This document shows, in pieces, positions 34,411 through 42,197 of a stretch of 64,000 bases of DNA. The DNA is taken from assembly GCF_008806385.1 (NCBI RefSeq), contig NZ_VZZK01000035.1, positions 1 to 64,000 on the forward strand, read 5' to 3'. This DNA is from Methylobacterium soli (lineage in GTDB: Bacteria; Pseudomonadota; Alphaproteobacteria; Rhizobiales; Beijerinckiaceae). Below the pieces are notes generated by a model that was given only the letters and a program-made list of their open reading frames with translations, did not search any database and was not told the DNA's origin. Position numbers and translations under genes: made by a program. Positions within the stretch are counted from its first letter, which is position 1. Every line of letters begins with the position of its first letter.

Positions 34411-35825
34411 CGGGCGCTCAGCCGCGCGACGCCCGCGCGGGCGGCGGCAAAGTCGAGCACCTCGCCCCCATGCGCCTTGGCGAAGGCTTCCGCATCGCCC
34501 TTGAGCAGGAAGGCCCCGAGGCGCTGCCCGGCATCGCGCACGTACCAGGCTTGGTTCGCGAAGAGCTTGATGCCGCTCTGGCGGTCCTGCGCGTAGATCA
34601 CCCGCGCGCTGCCGCCCTCCCGCTCCAGCGCGGCGAGCGCGGCGAGCGCGGCCTCGGGCGAGGCGTAGTGGCGGACCTTGTCCTCGCCCTTCACCCAGAT
34701 CTGGGCGACGCGGGAAACATCCGTGATCGGCTGACCGGTCGCGGCGTCGGCGGCCGTGAGCGGCGCCTGCGCGTAGTTCGTCAGGCGCGCCTCGTAGTCG
34801 AGGCCCGCTTGCGCGGCGGCTCTGCGCACGAAGCGGTCGTCGACGAAGCGGTCCACGTCGAGGTCGCCATCCGCCTTCTTGAGCAGCGTCAGGGTCTCGA
34901 TCGAGGTCTTCAGCGCCTGCCGGTACTCGGGCTTCCAGGTGATGTCGCGGGTCTGCAAGCCGAGCGGCCCGTGGAACAGGTAGGCGACCTCCGCCTCGAT
35001 CCCCGTCACGCGCTCGATCAGCTCGGCATAGCGCTCGGGCTCGGCCGCGATCAGCCGGTCCGCCTCGATCGCGGCGCGCAGATACGCGGTGACGATCTCG
35101 GGATAGCGCTCCGCGTAAGCCGCGTCGACAAGCGAGCCGTGAAAGGTCGGCGCGTCGGATTGGGCGCCGTCGTAGATCTTCCGGGCGATGCCGCGCCAGG
35201 GGAACAATTCGGCGAAGGGCACGAAGTCGGCATGGGCGTCGATCTTGTTGGCCTTGAGCGCGGAGCCCGCGACCTCCGGCGCCTGGGTGATGATGGTGAC
35301 GTCGCGCTCCGGATCCCAACCCTGCGCCTTCACGGCGCGCAGCAGCAGGCCGTGGGAGGTCGAGGCGAAGGGCACCGAGATGGTCTTGCCCTTCAGCTCG
35401 GCGAAGGATTGCACCGGCGAGGCGACCGGCACCACGACGCCGTTGCCGCTGCCCTTGATGCTGCCGGACAGGACGCTCAGGAACAGACTGCGCCGTCCGG
35501 CCTTGGCGAAGGCGGCCCCGTTCAGGGAGCCCGGAAAGTCGGCCATCGCGCCGAGATCGAGCTTGCCGGCCACCATCTCGTTGGTGAGTGGCGCGCCGCT
35601 GGTGAAATTGCGCCACTGGATGTCGTAGGTGGCGTCCTTGTACTGGCCGTCCCGCGGCAGGAACTTCTCGAGGAGTTTCAGCTCGCGGATCAGGAGGCCA
35701 CCGGTCGCGCAGTTGATCGTGGTGTCCTGGGTGCCCACGGCGACGCGGATGGTCTCGGCCCGCGCTGTCGTCACGAGGGCGGAGGCCGCCAGGAGGGCGG
35801 CGGCGAGGCGGCGAAGGGGGATCAC
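34407..35825 (-). CDS. NitT/TauT-type ABC substrate-binding protein
   Basis: This is a 472-residue binding protein with a signal peptide (LRRLAAALLAASALVTTARA). The mature domain shows RVAVGTQDTTINCATGG, AGKLDLGAMADFPG, LKGKTISVPFASTSHGLLLR and KIDAHADFVPFAELFPWRG. At well over 400 residues it is longer than ordinary SsuA/TauA proteins (about 320), with an extra C-terminal module. GTG 35825 is preferred because GGAG lies upstream. It is the first gene of the importer operon and divergent from a Crp/Fnr regulator, with a palindrome between. Confidence 0.87.
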   Translation of the reverse strand: MIPLRRLAAALLAASALVTTARAETIRVAVGTQDTTINCATGGLLIRELKLLEKFLPRDGQYKDATYDIQWRNFTSGAPLTNEMVAGKLDLGAMADFPGSLNGAAFAKAGRRSLFLSVLSGSIKGSGNGVVVPVASPVQSFAELKGKTISVPFASTSHGLLLRAVKAQGWDPERDVTIITQAPEVAGSALKANKIDAHADFVPFAELFPWRGIARKIYDGAQSDAPTFHGSLVDAAYAERYPEIVTAYLRAAIEADRLIAAEPERYAELIERVTGIEAEVAYLFHGPLGLQTRDITWKPEYRQALKTSIETLTLLKKADGDLDVDRFVDDRFVRRAAAQAGLDYEARLTNYAQAPLTAADAATGQPITDVSRVAQIWVKGEDKVRHYASPEAALAALAALEREGGSARVIYAQDRQSGIKLFANQAWYVRDAGQRLGAFLLKGDAEAFAKAHGGEVLDFAAARAGVARLSAR

Positions 35826-35942
35826 GCGGGCGGCTCCGTCATCAGGTGAGAGGCCCCGGCCGCAGGAGGACGGCACCGGACCGTCCGCTCTCCCGATGTC
35901 GGAACGGCTTGAATGTTCGCTCCCGGCCTGCACCGAAGAACA

Positions 35943-35954
35943 GCAATTAATTGC
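35943..35954. promoter_or_regulatory. candidate regulator site in the importer/Crp intergenic region
   Basis: GCAATTAATTGC is a perfect 12-bp palindrome in otherwise GC-rich DNA, 118 bp upstream of the binding-protein start. Its left half with one extra base (AGCAATTA) recurs at 30573-30580 before the AprA-like operon. The remaining 305-bp intergenic stretch (35826-36130) holds no gene. Confidence 0.45.
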
Positions 35955-36130
35955 GCCGCCCCTGAAGATCGTCCCTGAAATCGACTTGGTGGGTCGATGT
36001 AAAAGATCTGTCTCCGCGATGCTGAGGTGAGAAGAGGGAATTCTCTCCGCGCGGACATGTTTGGAATGGTTCGAGACGGCGCCGCGCGCATAGTAGTGGG
36101 GCCGATCTCCCGATCCCGGACATTCGTTCC

Positions 36131-36898
36131 ATGCCGCCAACGCTCGCGACCCTGCCGAATCCGACGCGCGCGCCCGCGCCGCTGATCGTCAGTGCCCTGT
36201 TCCTGAGCGAGAGCATCGAGGGTCTGGACGAGGGCGCCGGCTTTCTCGATGCCCTGCCGCCCGCCGACGTTGCGCGCCTGCGCGCGGCCGGGCGCAGCCT
36301 GAGCCTGAGGCCGGGCCAGAGCGTGTTCCGCCAGGGCGAGCCGCATTCCGGCATCTTCCTGATCGAGACCGGGCGCGTGCGGGTTTTCTACACCGGGCCG
36401 TCCGGCCGGCAGATCACGCTGGCCTATTGGACGCCGGGGCACTTCATCGGCGGTCCGAGCCTGACCGGCGGGGGTGTGCACCAATGGTCAGGCGAGGCGA
36501 TCGAGCCCTGCGGGGTGACGGCGCTCTCCGCCGCGACCCTGCGCCAGCTGATCCGCCAGCTGCCCGAATTCGCCCTCTGCCTGATCGAGGCGCTGGAGGC
36601 GAAGGGACGGTGCTACACCGCCATGGCGCAGATGCTGGGCACGCGCTCCGTGATCGAGCGTCTGGCGCAGCTTCTCCTGAACCTGGGTGATCTCTACGGG
36701 CGACAGGAAGCGGGTGCTCGCGTCATCGAGCGCCGGATCACGCATGACGAGATCGCAGCCCTCATCGGTTCGACGCGTCAATGGGTGACCATGATGCTCA
36801 AGCGCTTCCAGGCGGACGGCATCGTTGCGGTCGACAAGGAAGCCATCCGAATCCTGCGCCCGAAGCGGTTGACGGCCATCGTGCAGGCACTGTCCTGA
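36131..36898 (+). CDS. Crp/Fnr family transcriptional regulator
   Basis: This is a 255-residue regulator. An N-terminal extension of about 45 residues precedes a cyclic-nucleotide-binding-type beta-roll (GQSVFRQGEPHSGIFLIETGRVRVF, about 58-85) and the dimerisation helix. The C-terminal winged helix contains THDEIAALIGSTRQWVTMML and LKRFQADGIVAVDKEAIRIL. The Fnr cysteine cluster is not present, so it is not an oxygen-sensing Fnr; the effector is unknown. It is divergent from the NitT/TauT-type importer and a plausible regulator of it and of the AprA-like operon. Confidence 0.88.
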   Translation: MPPTLATLPNPTRAPAPLIVSALFLSESIEGLDEGAGFLDALPPADVARLRAAGRSLSLRPGQSVFRQGEPHSGIFLIETGRVRVFYTGPSGRQITLAYWTPGHFIGGPSLTGGGVHQWSGEAIEPCGVTALSAATLRQLIRQLPEFALCLIEALEAKGRCYTAMAQMLGTRSVIERLAQLLLNLGDLYGRQEAGARVIERRITHDEIAALIGSTRQWVTMMLKRFQADGIVAVDKEAIRILRPKRLTAIVQALS

Positions 36899-37216
36899 TT
36901 CGGGATGCTGGAAGTCCAGGACAGATCTTCGACGGAGTGGCTTCCGCTTGCGCGGCATCGGACGATGCATCGCACGGTATAGACTGGTACAAAACTCCCA
37001 TCCTCTTGTTGGTACGATGCCCCGCGAGCCTTGAGGCTGCGGGTTTGCGTGTGATTCAGAGCACAGATCTGGTCGTCTGAAGGCTGCACCAAAACAATCC
37101 GTCACGTCGCTTCGCCGGCCAGCGTCGCTGGACTCCGTGTTGCGGGTGTGAGGAAGCGCCACCATGTCTCGTATCAAGAGCGGACGAGCAAGGGCTGGCT
37201 GTCCAGGATTGAGCCA
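36899..37216. other. intergenic region, no gene supported
   Basis: About 320 bp of mixed composition after the Crp/Fnr gene. Frames are short and inconsistent and no clear terminator was seen. Confidence 0.4.
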
Positions 37217-37516
37217 ATGCCTGTTCTTCAAGCGTCATGTCCGATCGAGCCGACGGGTCTCGCAGGCCGGCGTGCGGTGGCCGTCGCCAATGCGAAATGG
37301 TTTCGCGCCCTCGCCTGGAGAGCCTTGCGCGATGGCCATCCCAACGGTCCATTGCGCGCGGCCAATGCCCGCGCGGCAGCCCGCATCGTCATCCAGCAGG
37401 CGCGGCGGGAAGCCCTGATCCATCGCATGGCGATCGACGCGCTGGCGCCCGATCGGCCTCCGACGCGTCCACGAGCTGGCGAATGGCAGCACGACGGCGA
37501 AGCCCTGACGCCGTGA
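37217..37516 (+). CDS. small hypothetical Ala/Arg-rich protein (about 99 aa)
   Basis: This small basic protein, starting at ATG 37217 or upstream at 37148, has a probably helical middle: AKWFRALAWRALRDGHPNGP then AARIVIQQARREALIHRMAI. No domain was recognised and there is no membrane segment. The start is uncertain because no good ribosome binding site precedes either codon. It is convergent with the phosphoesterase gene 18 bp away. Confidence 0.4.
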   Translation: MPVLQASCPIEPTGLAGRRAVAVANAKWFRALAWRALRDGHPNGPLRAANARAAARIVIQQARREALIHRMAIDALAPDRPPTRPRAGEWQHDGEALTP

Positions 37517-37534
37517 GGCCGCTCCGTGCCTGCG

Positions 37535-38482
37535 TCAGGCGAGTCCGTCGTCCGGCGTGAAGCCGAGTTCCACGACAACGATCTCCGGCGGCACGCCGAT
37601 GCGCAAGGGGCGCCCGGCCACGAAGTGGGAGCCGAGCCCGCCCGAGACGACGAGGTGGCGTCCCGCCTCGACGACATGGCCGTAGGCGTAGCGCAGGCCG
37701 TAGCGGGACGGGATCCAGGGGGACCAGCCCAGGATGCGGATCTGGCCGCCATGGGTGTGACCCGACAGCGTCACGGCTATCCTCGGATCCAGCTGGCTGC
37801 CGAAGATATCCGGCTCATGAGCGAGCAGGATCACCGCGGCATCGGCCGGCGCGGCACCGAGCATCCGCGCGAGGATATCGGTCCTGTGGCGATCGAGCCG
37901 TTCAGGATCATGGCGCAGCTTGCGCGGATTGCTGCGCGTCGCTTCGCTCTCGATCCCGGCGATCCAGAGCTTCGGGGCAGAGCCGAGCGGCACCGCCTGG
38001 TTCTCCAGGAACGCGATGCCGGCGGCCCGGAAGGCCCGTTCCACGCGCGTCGGCCCGCTCTTCCGTCGCATCGCATCAGGATCGTCGGTCCAGTCGTGGT
38101 TGCCTTGGATCGCGTAGACGCCCGCCGGGGCGACGAGGCCCCGCATCAGCTCGGCCACCACCTCCGGCGCGACCGGGCCGGGGCTCTGTGAGCCGTAATC
38201 GCCGAGGAGCACGGTCACGTCGGGCTGCAACCCATTGGTGCGGGCCACGATGCTGGCAAGGTCCGCTTCGTTCATGTTGCGGGGATGCGCGTGGAGGTCG
38301 GTCAGAATCGCAACCCGCAACGTGAGGCCGGCGGGCCATCGGCTCGGCGTGACGCGATAGCGCGTGACATGGACGCGATGGGGCTCGATCGCGGTCGCAT
38401 ATCCCACCCCGGACAGGGTGCCGGCGGCGGTGAGCGCCGCCAGTCGCGAAGGCCGGGAGAAGAGCGCGCGTCGCGTGAGCAT
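37535..38482 (-). CDS. calcineurin-like metallophosphoesterase
   Basis: This is a 315-residue enzyme with the five metallophosphoesterase blocks: LTDLHAHP (60-67), LLGDYG (92-97), GNHDW (127-131), LLAHEPD and SGHTHGGQ, which bind a dinuclear metal centre. The N-terminus (LTRRALFSRPSRLAALTAAG) has a hydrophobic stretch with an RR pair and may be a signal or anchor. The closest functional group is the YaeI/UDP-2,3-diacylglucosamine-type phosphodiesterases, but the substrate cannot be fixed. The start at 38482 is chosen over a longer, compositionally odd extension. Confidence 0.88.
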   Translation of the reverse strand: MLTRRALFSRPSRLAALTAAGTLSGVGYATAIEPHRVHVTRYRVTPSRWPAGLTLRVAILTDLHAHPRNMNEADLASIVARTNGLQPDVTVLLGDYGSQSPGPVAPEVVAELMRGLVAPAGVYAIQGNHDWTDDPDAMRRKSGPTRVERAFRAAGIAFLENQAVPLGSAPKLWIAGIESEATRSNPRKLRHDPERLDRHRTDILARMLGAAPADAAVILLAHEPDIFGSQLDPRIAVTLSGHTHGGQIRILGWSPWIPSRYGLRYAYGHVVEAGRHLVVSGGLGSHFVAGRPLRIGVPPEIVVVELGFTPDDGLA

Positions 38483-38842
38483 GCGAGGGAGAGTTCCTGA
38501 GGCTGTGACGCTGATCGATCGGCCGGGCGATGGGTGCCGGCCTGCCCCAGCTTGTTGGCACAGGTCGCCTTTAGAGCGCGCAACGATCGTTCCTGGCGGA
38601 TGGTCTCTCAAGCCCTTGTGAGGCTCGCTTCGCCCCTGACATCCCCGTCGCTGCCGGGCGAACGTCGCGCACAGGACGCCGTGTTCGCGCCCGTGCTGCG
38701 CGACGCCCCATCGTCGCGCATCGTGACATCGCGGATCGTGCTGCGGGTGCGCGCAACACGATCCAGGGGGAGAAGGATATCAAAAATCCCGCTAAGCCAT
38801 TGACGATGCGGGCAAACGGGTGGTGAGCGCGCTGGGACTCGA
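38483..38842. other. intergenic region upstream of the insertion sequence
   Basis: No gene supported. It contains the promoter side of the phosphoesterase gene and ends at the left inverted repeat of the IS element. Confidence 0.45.
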
Positions 38843-38915
38843 TGGAGTGGCCCCCAATTCGACCGGACACCGGTCGCAGCCGTGAGGGCCTTGGCGGAAG
38901 CCTAGGCGTGCGCCT

Positions 38916-39713
38916 ATGCCGAACGACACGCAGCGGATCGAGATTATCACCGGGCGCGAGCGCCGCAGGCGCTACACCGTCCACGAGAAGGTGCGCTTCG
39001 TCGAGGAGACGATGCAACCCGGCATGACCGTCTCGGCGGTGGCGCGGATCCACGGCCTCTCACCGAGCCTTCTATTCGGGTGGAGGCGTCGCATGGCCGA
39101 GGGCGGACAGGTGGCAGTGCAAGCCGACGACGAGGTAGTCGCGGCTAGCCGGATGCGCGAGTTGGAAGCCCGCGTGCGCGATCTGGAGCGGCTGCTGGGG
39201 CGCAAGACGCTGGAGGTCGAGGTGCTCAAGGAGGCGCTGGCCGTCGCACGGGTAAAAAAGCCGCGTGGCCGCTGCCGTCGCCACCCGCGGGCTCTTCCCG
39301 GTGAAAGTCGTGGACGACGTGCTCGGCGTGGCCCGCTCCAACCTCGTCGAGCAGATGCGGGGCGGGGCTCGGTCGCGCGGTCCCTATCGCCGTGCCGACG
39401 ACGAGGCCGTCCTGATCGCCATCCGCGCCATCACGGACGTGCGGCCGACCTACGGCTATCGGCGGGTGACGGCGATCTTGAACCGAACGCGGCGCGCCAC
39501 TGGCGAGCTCGCGCTGAACCACAAGCGGGTGTTCCGGCTGATGAAGCGGGACAGCCTGCTCCTTCAGCGCCACACGGGCGGACGACCCGTGCGCGCCCAC
39601 GAGGGCCGTGTGATCGCCCCGGCCTCGAACCGGCGCTGGTCCTCGGACGAGTTGGAAATCGGCTGCTGGAACGGCGAGGTGGTGCGGGTGGCCTTCGCCA
39701 TCGACACCCATGA
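38916..39713 (+). CDS. IS3-family transposase OrfA (DNA-binding protein)
   Basis: The first 120 or so residues are the OrfA/InsC type. A helix-turn-helix region (RRYTVHEKVRFVEETM, VSAVARIHGLSPSLLFGWRR) is followed by a leucine-zipper-like segment (MRELEARVRDLERLLGRKTL, VLKEALAVARVKK). The frame stays open through the orfB region to 39713, but the sequence after about residue 115 is not meaningful. A slippery A6G run lies at 39254-39260, the usual place for programmed frameshifting in this family. orfB here is in the +1 (= -2) frame rather than -1. Confidence 0.75.
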   Translation: MPNDTQRIEIITGRERRRRYTVHEKVRFVEETMQPGMTVSAVARIHGLSPSLLFGWRRRMAEGGQVAVQADDEVVAASRMRELEARVRDLERLLGRKTLEVEVLKEALAVARVKKPRGRCRRHPRALPGESRGRRARRGPLQPRRADAGRGSVARSLSPCRRRGRPDRHPRHHGRAADLRLSAGDGDLEPNAARHWRARAEPQAGVPADEAGQPAPSAPHGRTTRARPRGPCDRPGLEPALVLGRVGNRLLERRGGAGGLRHRHP

Positions 39714-40144
39714 CCGCGAGGTGATCGCCTGGGTGGCCTCGACGGGCGGGGTCACCGGCCAGATGGTACGCGATCTCATGCTGACCTGCGTCGAGGAACG
39801 CTTCGGCGGTCTGCGCGCGACCCACCCCGTACAGTGGCTGGCCGACAACGGCTCTGCCTACACGGCCGCCGAGACGCTGTCCTTCGCGGCAGCCCTAAAT
39901 CTCGTGCCCTGCTTCACGCCGGTGCGCTCGCCCGAGAGTCACGGGGTTCAGCGAGGCGTTCGTCAAAACGCTCAAGCGCGACTATGCCCGCGTGCAGCCC
40001 CGTCCCGATGCCGACACCGTTCTGGCTCGGATCGGCGCCTGGATCACCGACTACAACGAACACCATCCCCACCGTGGGCTCGGCATGCGCTCGCCGCGCG
40101 AGTTCATCCGTGCTCAGATCCAACCAGCCCCGTGTCCGGTTTGA
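39265..40144 (+). pseudogene. IS3-family transposase OrfB, frameshifted
   Basis: The DDE integrase begins with SRVAAAVATRGLFPV-type sequence and RPTYGYRRVTAILNR. It continues with RRWSSDELEIGCWN, then FAIDTHDREVIAWVAS (first Asp) and QWLADNGSAYTAAET (second Asp). At the GGGG run 39943-39946 the frame breaks. Removing one G restores ESHGFSEAFVKTLKRDYARV with the catalytic Glu, then NEHHPHRGLGMRSPREF to the stop at 40142-40144. As written the catalytic Glu region is lost. Confidence 0.85.
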
Positions 40145-40158
40145 TGGGGGCAACTCCA

Positions 40159-40627
40159 GCAAGCCGCTTCGCCTTTACGAAGGCCCCCTCCCCGGGCCGC
40201 ACATGCCGTGGCACGCGCCCAGCGATCTTCACGTAGGTTTGGGTATGCCGCCGGACCTCTGCCGTCACTTCCAACGGATGAACAACACTTCCGAGTGGGC
40301 GTCTGACGTCCGCACTGTAGCCACTAGCGACGGCATCGTGACGATAGCGCCGAATTGGATGGCGGAGGCGCTGATCAGCTCGCCCATTCTGTTCCGGCGC
40401 GCCGACACGTCGGCAAAGTCGGCGTACGTTGCGCTGTGAGCGTCCGGTGGTGTCGGCATCGACCACACCGCGTTGTATGCCCGGGGCGCGGCCTTGATCA
40501 CGGGTCAGGGCTCGCAATTGTGGATTGGGCTGAACTAACTGGCCAGGATATGGGCCTGCAGCCTGAGATTTGAGGCATGCCGGGAGTCGTGGGGCTGTGG
40601 TTCTCATTCCACAATACGCCAGCCCGT
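40159..40627. other. region right of the IS, no gene supported
   Basis: About 470 bp whose frames on both strands lack start signals and known domains. It may be the remainder of a gene cut by the IS, but I recognise no family. Confidence 0.4.
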
Positions 40628-40786
40628 TCACTTCGCAACGCTGACTGCAAACTGTTCGATGCTCCGGACCTGAGACTCCGTCTTGGCCCGCGAGACGAGC
40701 ACCAGAGCTGCAATCAGGCACAGCGCCACAGCAGCTAGAACCACCGTCGCCCTGCTCGGCGAGCCTCGTTTCCGTCCGCGCATCAT
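40628..40786 (-). CDS. small membrane protein (52 aa)
   Basis: A basic N-terminus (MMRGRKRGSPSR) is followed by one strongly hydrophobic helix (TVVLAAVALCLIAALVLV) and a polar C-terminal tail. The topology suggests a single-pass inner-membrane protein. A TTG at 40858 would extend it by 24 residues. The ribosome binding site is weak. It lies about 100 bp downstream of another one-helix gene on the same strand, so the two may form a unit. Confidence 0.5.
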   Translation of the reverse strand: MMRGRKRGSPSRATVVLAAVALCLIAALVLVSRAKTESQVRSIEQFAVSVAK

Positions 40787-40889
40787 CGCCGCATCTTTCG
40801 GAGACAGATGCGGCAATAGCTTGGCCGTTTCGCTGATCGGGATGACGCTCGGCAGCAAAGAGCGACGGCGACCCCACAGGGTCCGATCT

Positions 40890-41054
40890 CTATTCCGCGT
40901 TCAGAGGCTGAAGCGACGCTGCAATTTCGCGCGCCGCTAGGTCGTGCAGGCACATCGCCCCCGAAACCGTAAACGTGCCGACGGTCAGGAGGAGAGCGGC
41001 CCCGAGAAGTCCGATGGCGGTCGTGCCGGAATGCGGGTGCTGGATGAGCTGCAT
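40890..41054 (-). CDS. small membrane protein (54 aa)
   Basis: This short gene has an excellent GGGAGG eight bases before its ATG. The protein starts MQLIQHPHSG and has one hydrophobic helix (AIGLLGAALLLTVGTFTVSG, about 13-32) and a short tail with CLHDLAAREIAAS. The stop is TAG at 40890-40892. No family is known to me. The strong ribosome binding site and sensible topology argue that it is real. Confidence 0.55.
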   Translation of the reverse strand: MQLIQHPHSGTTAIGLLGAALLLTVGTFTVSGAMCLHDLAAREIAASLQPLNAE

Positions 41055-41266
41055 GACAGCCTCCCAAATCCCCCTATCACCGGGAGAGCATGGACCTGTT
41101 GCCGCGAGATGGCGGTGACAGATCGCACGCGACGATGGGCTCGGTGAGCACAGCGTGACCGTGGACGGCCGGCAGCTTCAGGCCGGACCTAAGTGCCGAG
41201 ATCCAGAAAAGCCCGCCCAGCGCCACGCTGAGCGAAACTCTGAGCCGGTCTGATCCCCCAGTAGCG

Positions 41267-41482
41267 CTATCTGGTCTCCGCGAGCACGTGCTTCTCTGCC
41301 TTGCGGACGACCGAGACCGGATCGCAGCCCCTCTGCTGAGCGAGCAGGAGCAAATCGGTGATCAGGTCGACGATCTCACAGATGGGAGCACCATCCACCC
41401 CACGCCGGGCGGCCCCTTCCGCGCGAAGGTAGGCGTCGAGTGCAGTCTGCGCGAGACCCGTTCGGCTGGCATCCGCAGGCAT
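41267..41482 (-). CDS. small hypothetical protein (71 aa)
   Basis: This is an acidic, probably helical protein containing LAQTALDAYLRAEGAARRG and ICEIVDLITDLLLLAQQRG with a basic tail. GAGGAGGGG precedes the ATG at 41482, a clear ribosome binding site. It lies 24 bp after the DUF6522-like gene on the same strand. No catalytic motif. Confidence 0.6.
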   Translation of the reverse strand: MPADASRTGLAQTALDAYLRAEGAARRGVDGAPICEIVDLITDLLLLAQQRGCDPVSVVRKAEKHVLAETR

Positions 41483-41506
41483 GGGGCCCCTCCTCGACAG
41501 CGCGTC

Positions 41507-41782
41507 CTAGTGAACGATGTCCCCCGACACGCTGTCCGGCGACATGCGACATTCATTGATCAGATATCCGGCGCAGTCGAAAACGCCCTGCCAGGCGGCC
41601 TCCCGGCACCGGACCGTGACCTGCGACCGGCCCTTATCTGCACCGCGGCCCGCCACGACGCGTGTCTGGACGAGCCCCAGCATCGTCTCGGTCTTCAACT
41701 GCTCACACGAGATGCCGAGCTTGCGTGCGAGTTCGTCCGGGTCGACGACCCAATCGCCATGGGCATTGCAATTGAAACGCAT
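41507..41782 (-). CDS. DUF6522-like small protein (91 aa)
   Basis: The protein reads GDWVVDPDELARKLGISCEQ early on, then GLVQTRVVAGRGADKGRSQV and VRCREAAWQGVFDCAGYLI. This order (a segment saying which residues are kept or checked, a short helix, then a beta hairpin) resembles the DUF6522 family found in alphaproteobacterial small proteins. ATG 41782 is favoured by GGAGGGC upstream. It forms a probable two-gene unit with 41267-41482. Confidence 0.6.
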   Translation of the reverse strand: MRFNCNAHGDWVVDPDELARKLGISCEQLKTETMLGLVQTRVVAGRGADKGRSQVTVRCREAAWQGVFDCAGYLINECRMSPDSVSGDIVH

Positions 41783-42197
41783 CGGTATGCCCTCCATCTG
41801 CTCGGCGGCGGATGCGGACTGAGACTGAGTTTACCACAGAAGGCGCAGGCGAGAGCGGGAACTACGCCCTCCCGAGACCAGGGACAGCCGGTCGGCCGTT
41901 ATGCGTTGCGTCTCAGCGGGCGAAGATCGGGCTGGTTCACTTCGGATGGTTCATGCGCTCACGGTCTATTTTGAATGGACCTGAAGACTTCTTGAACCAG
42001 TCCCGATCCGGTTCAGCAGCGGCATACCCAGAGCGAACAGGCACCAGTCCAGTGTGATGCCGCAGGCGACCGGGAAGCTTGCACAACCCATCCGGTGCGC
42101 AATCCTGCGCCAACAGGGCTGGACAGAGCAGACCGCCTCATCCAGCCATAGGCTCGGCCTCAAAGCCCCGCATCGAAGGGCTGAGGTAATGTGAGGA
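41783..42197. other. intergenic region upstream of the asparaginase gene
   Basis: About 415 bp without a supported gene. It should carry promoters in both directions. No strong palindrome was noticed. Confidence 0.4.

Larger units (their letters stand above)
38843..40158 (+). mobile_element. IS3-family (IS2-like) insertion sequence
   Basis: The left end TGGAGTGGCCCCCAATTCGA and the right end, read inward as TGGAGTTGCCCCCATCAAAC, form imperfect terminal inverted repeats of about 28 bp, both continuing into ACCGGACAC. Between them lie orfA and orfB of the IS3 family. The bases outside the two ends (left CTCGA, right GCAAG) do not match, so no target-site duplication is visible. The element is about 1.3 kb, the normal size. 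orfB carries a frameshift, so this copy is probably immobile on its own. Confidence 0.88.

Noticed and set aside
38843-40158. Target-site duplication around the IS
   Set aside because: The flanking bases CTCGA and GCAAG are not identical, and no shift of the ends by a few bases makes them match.
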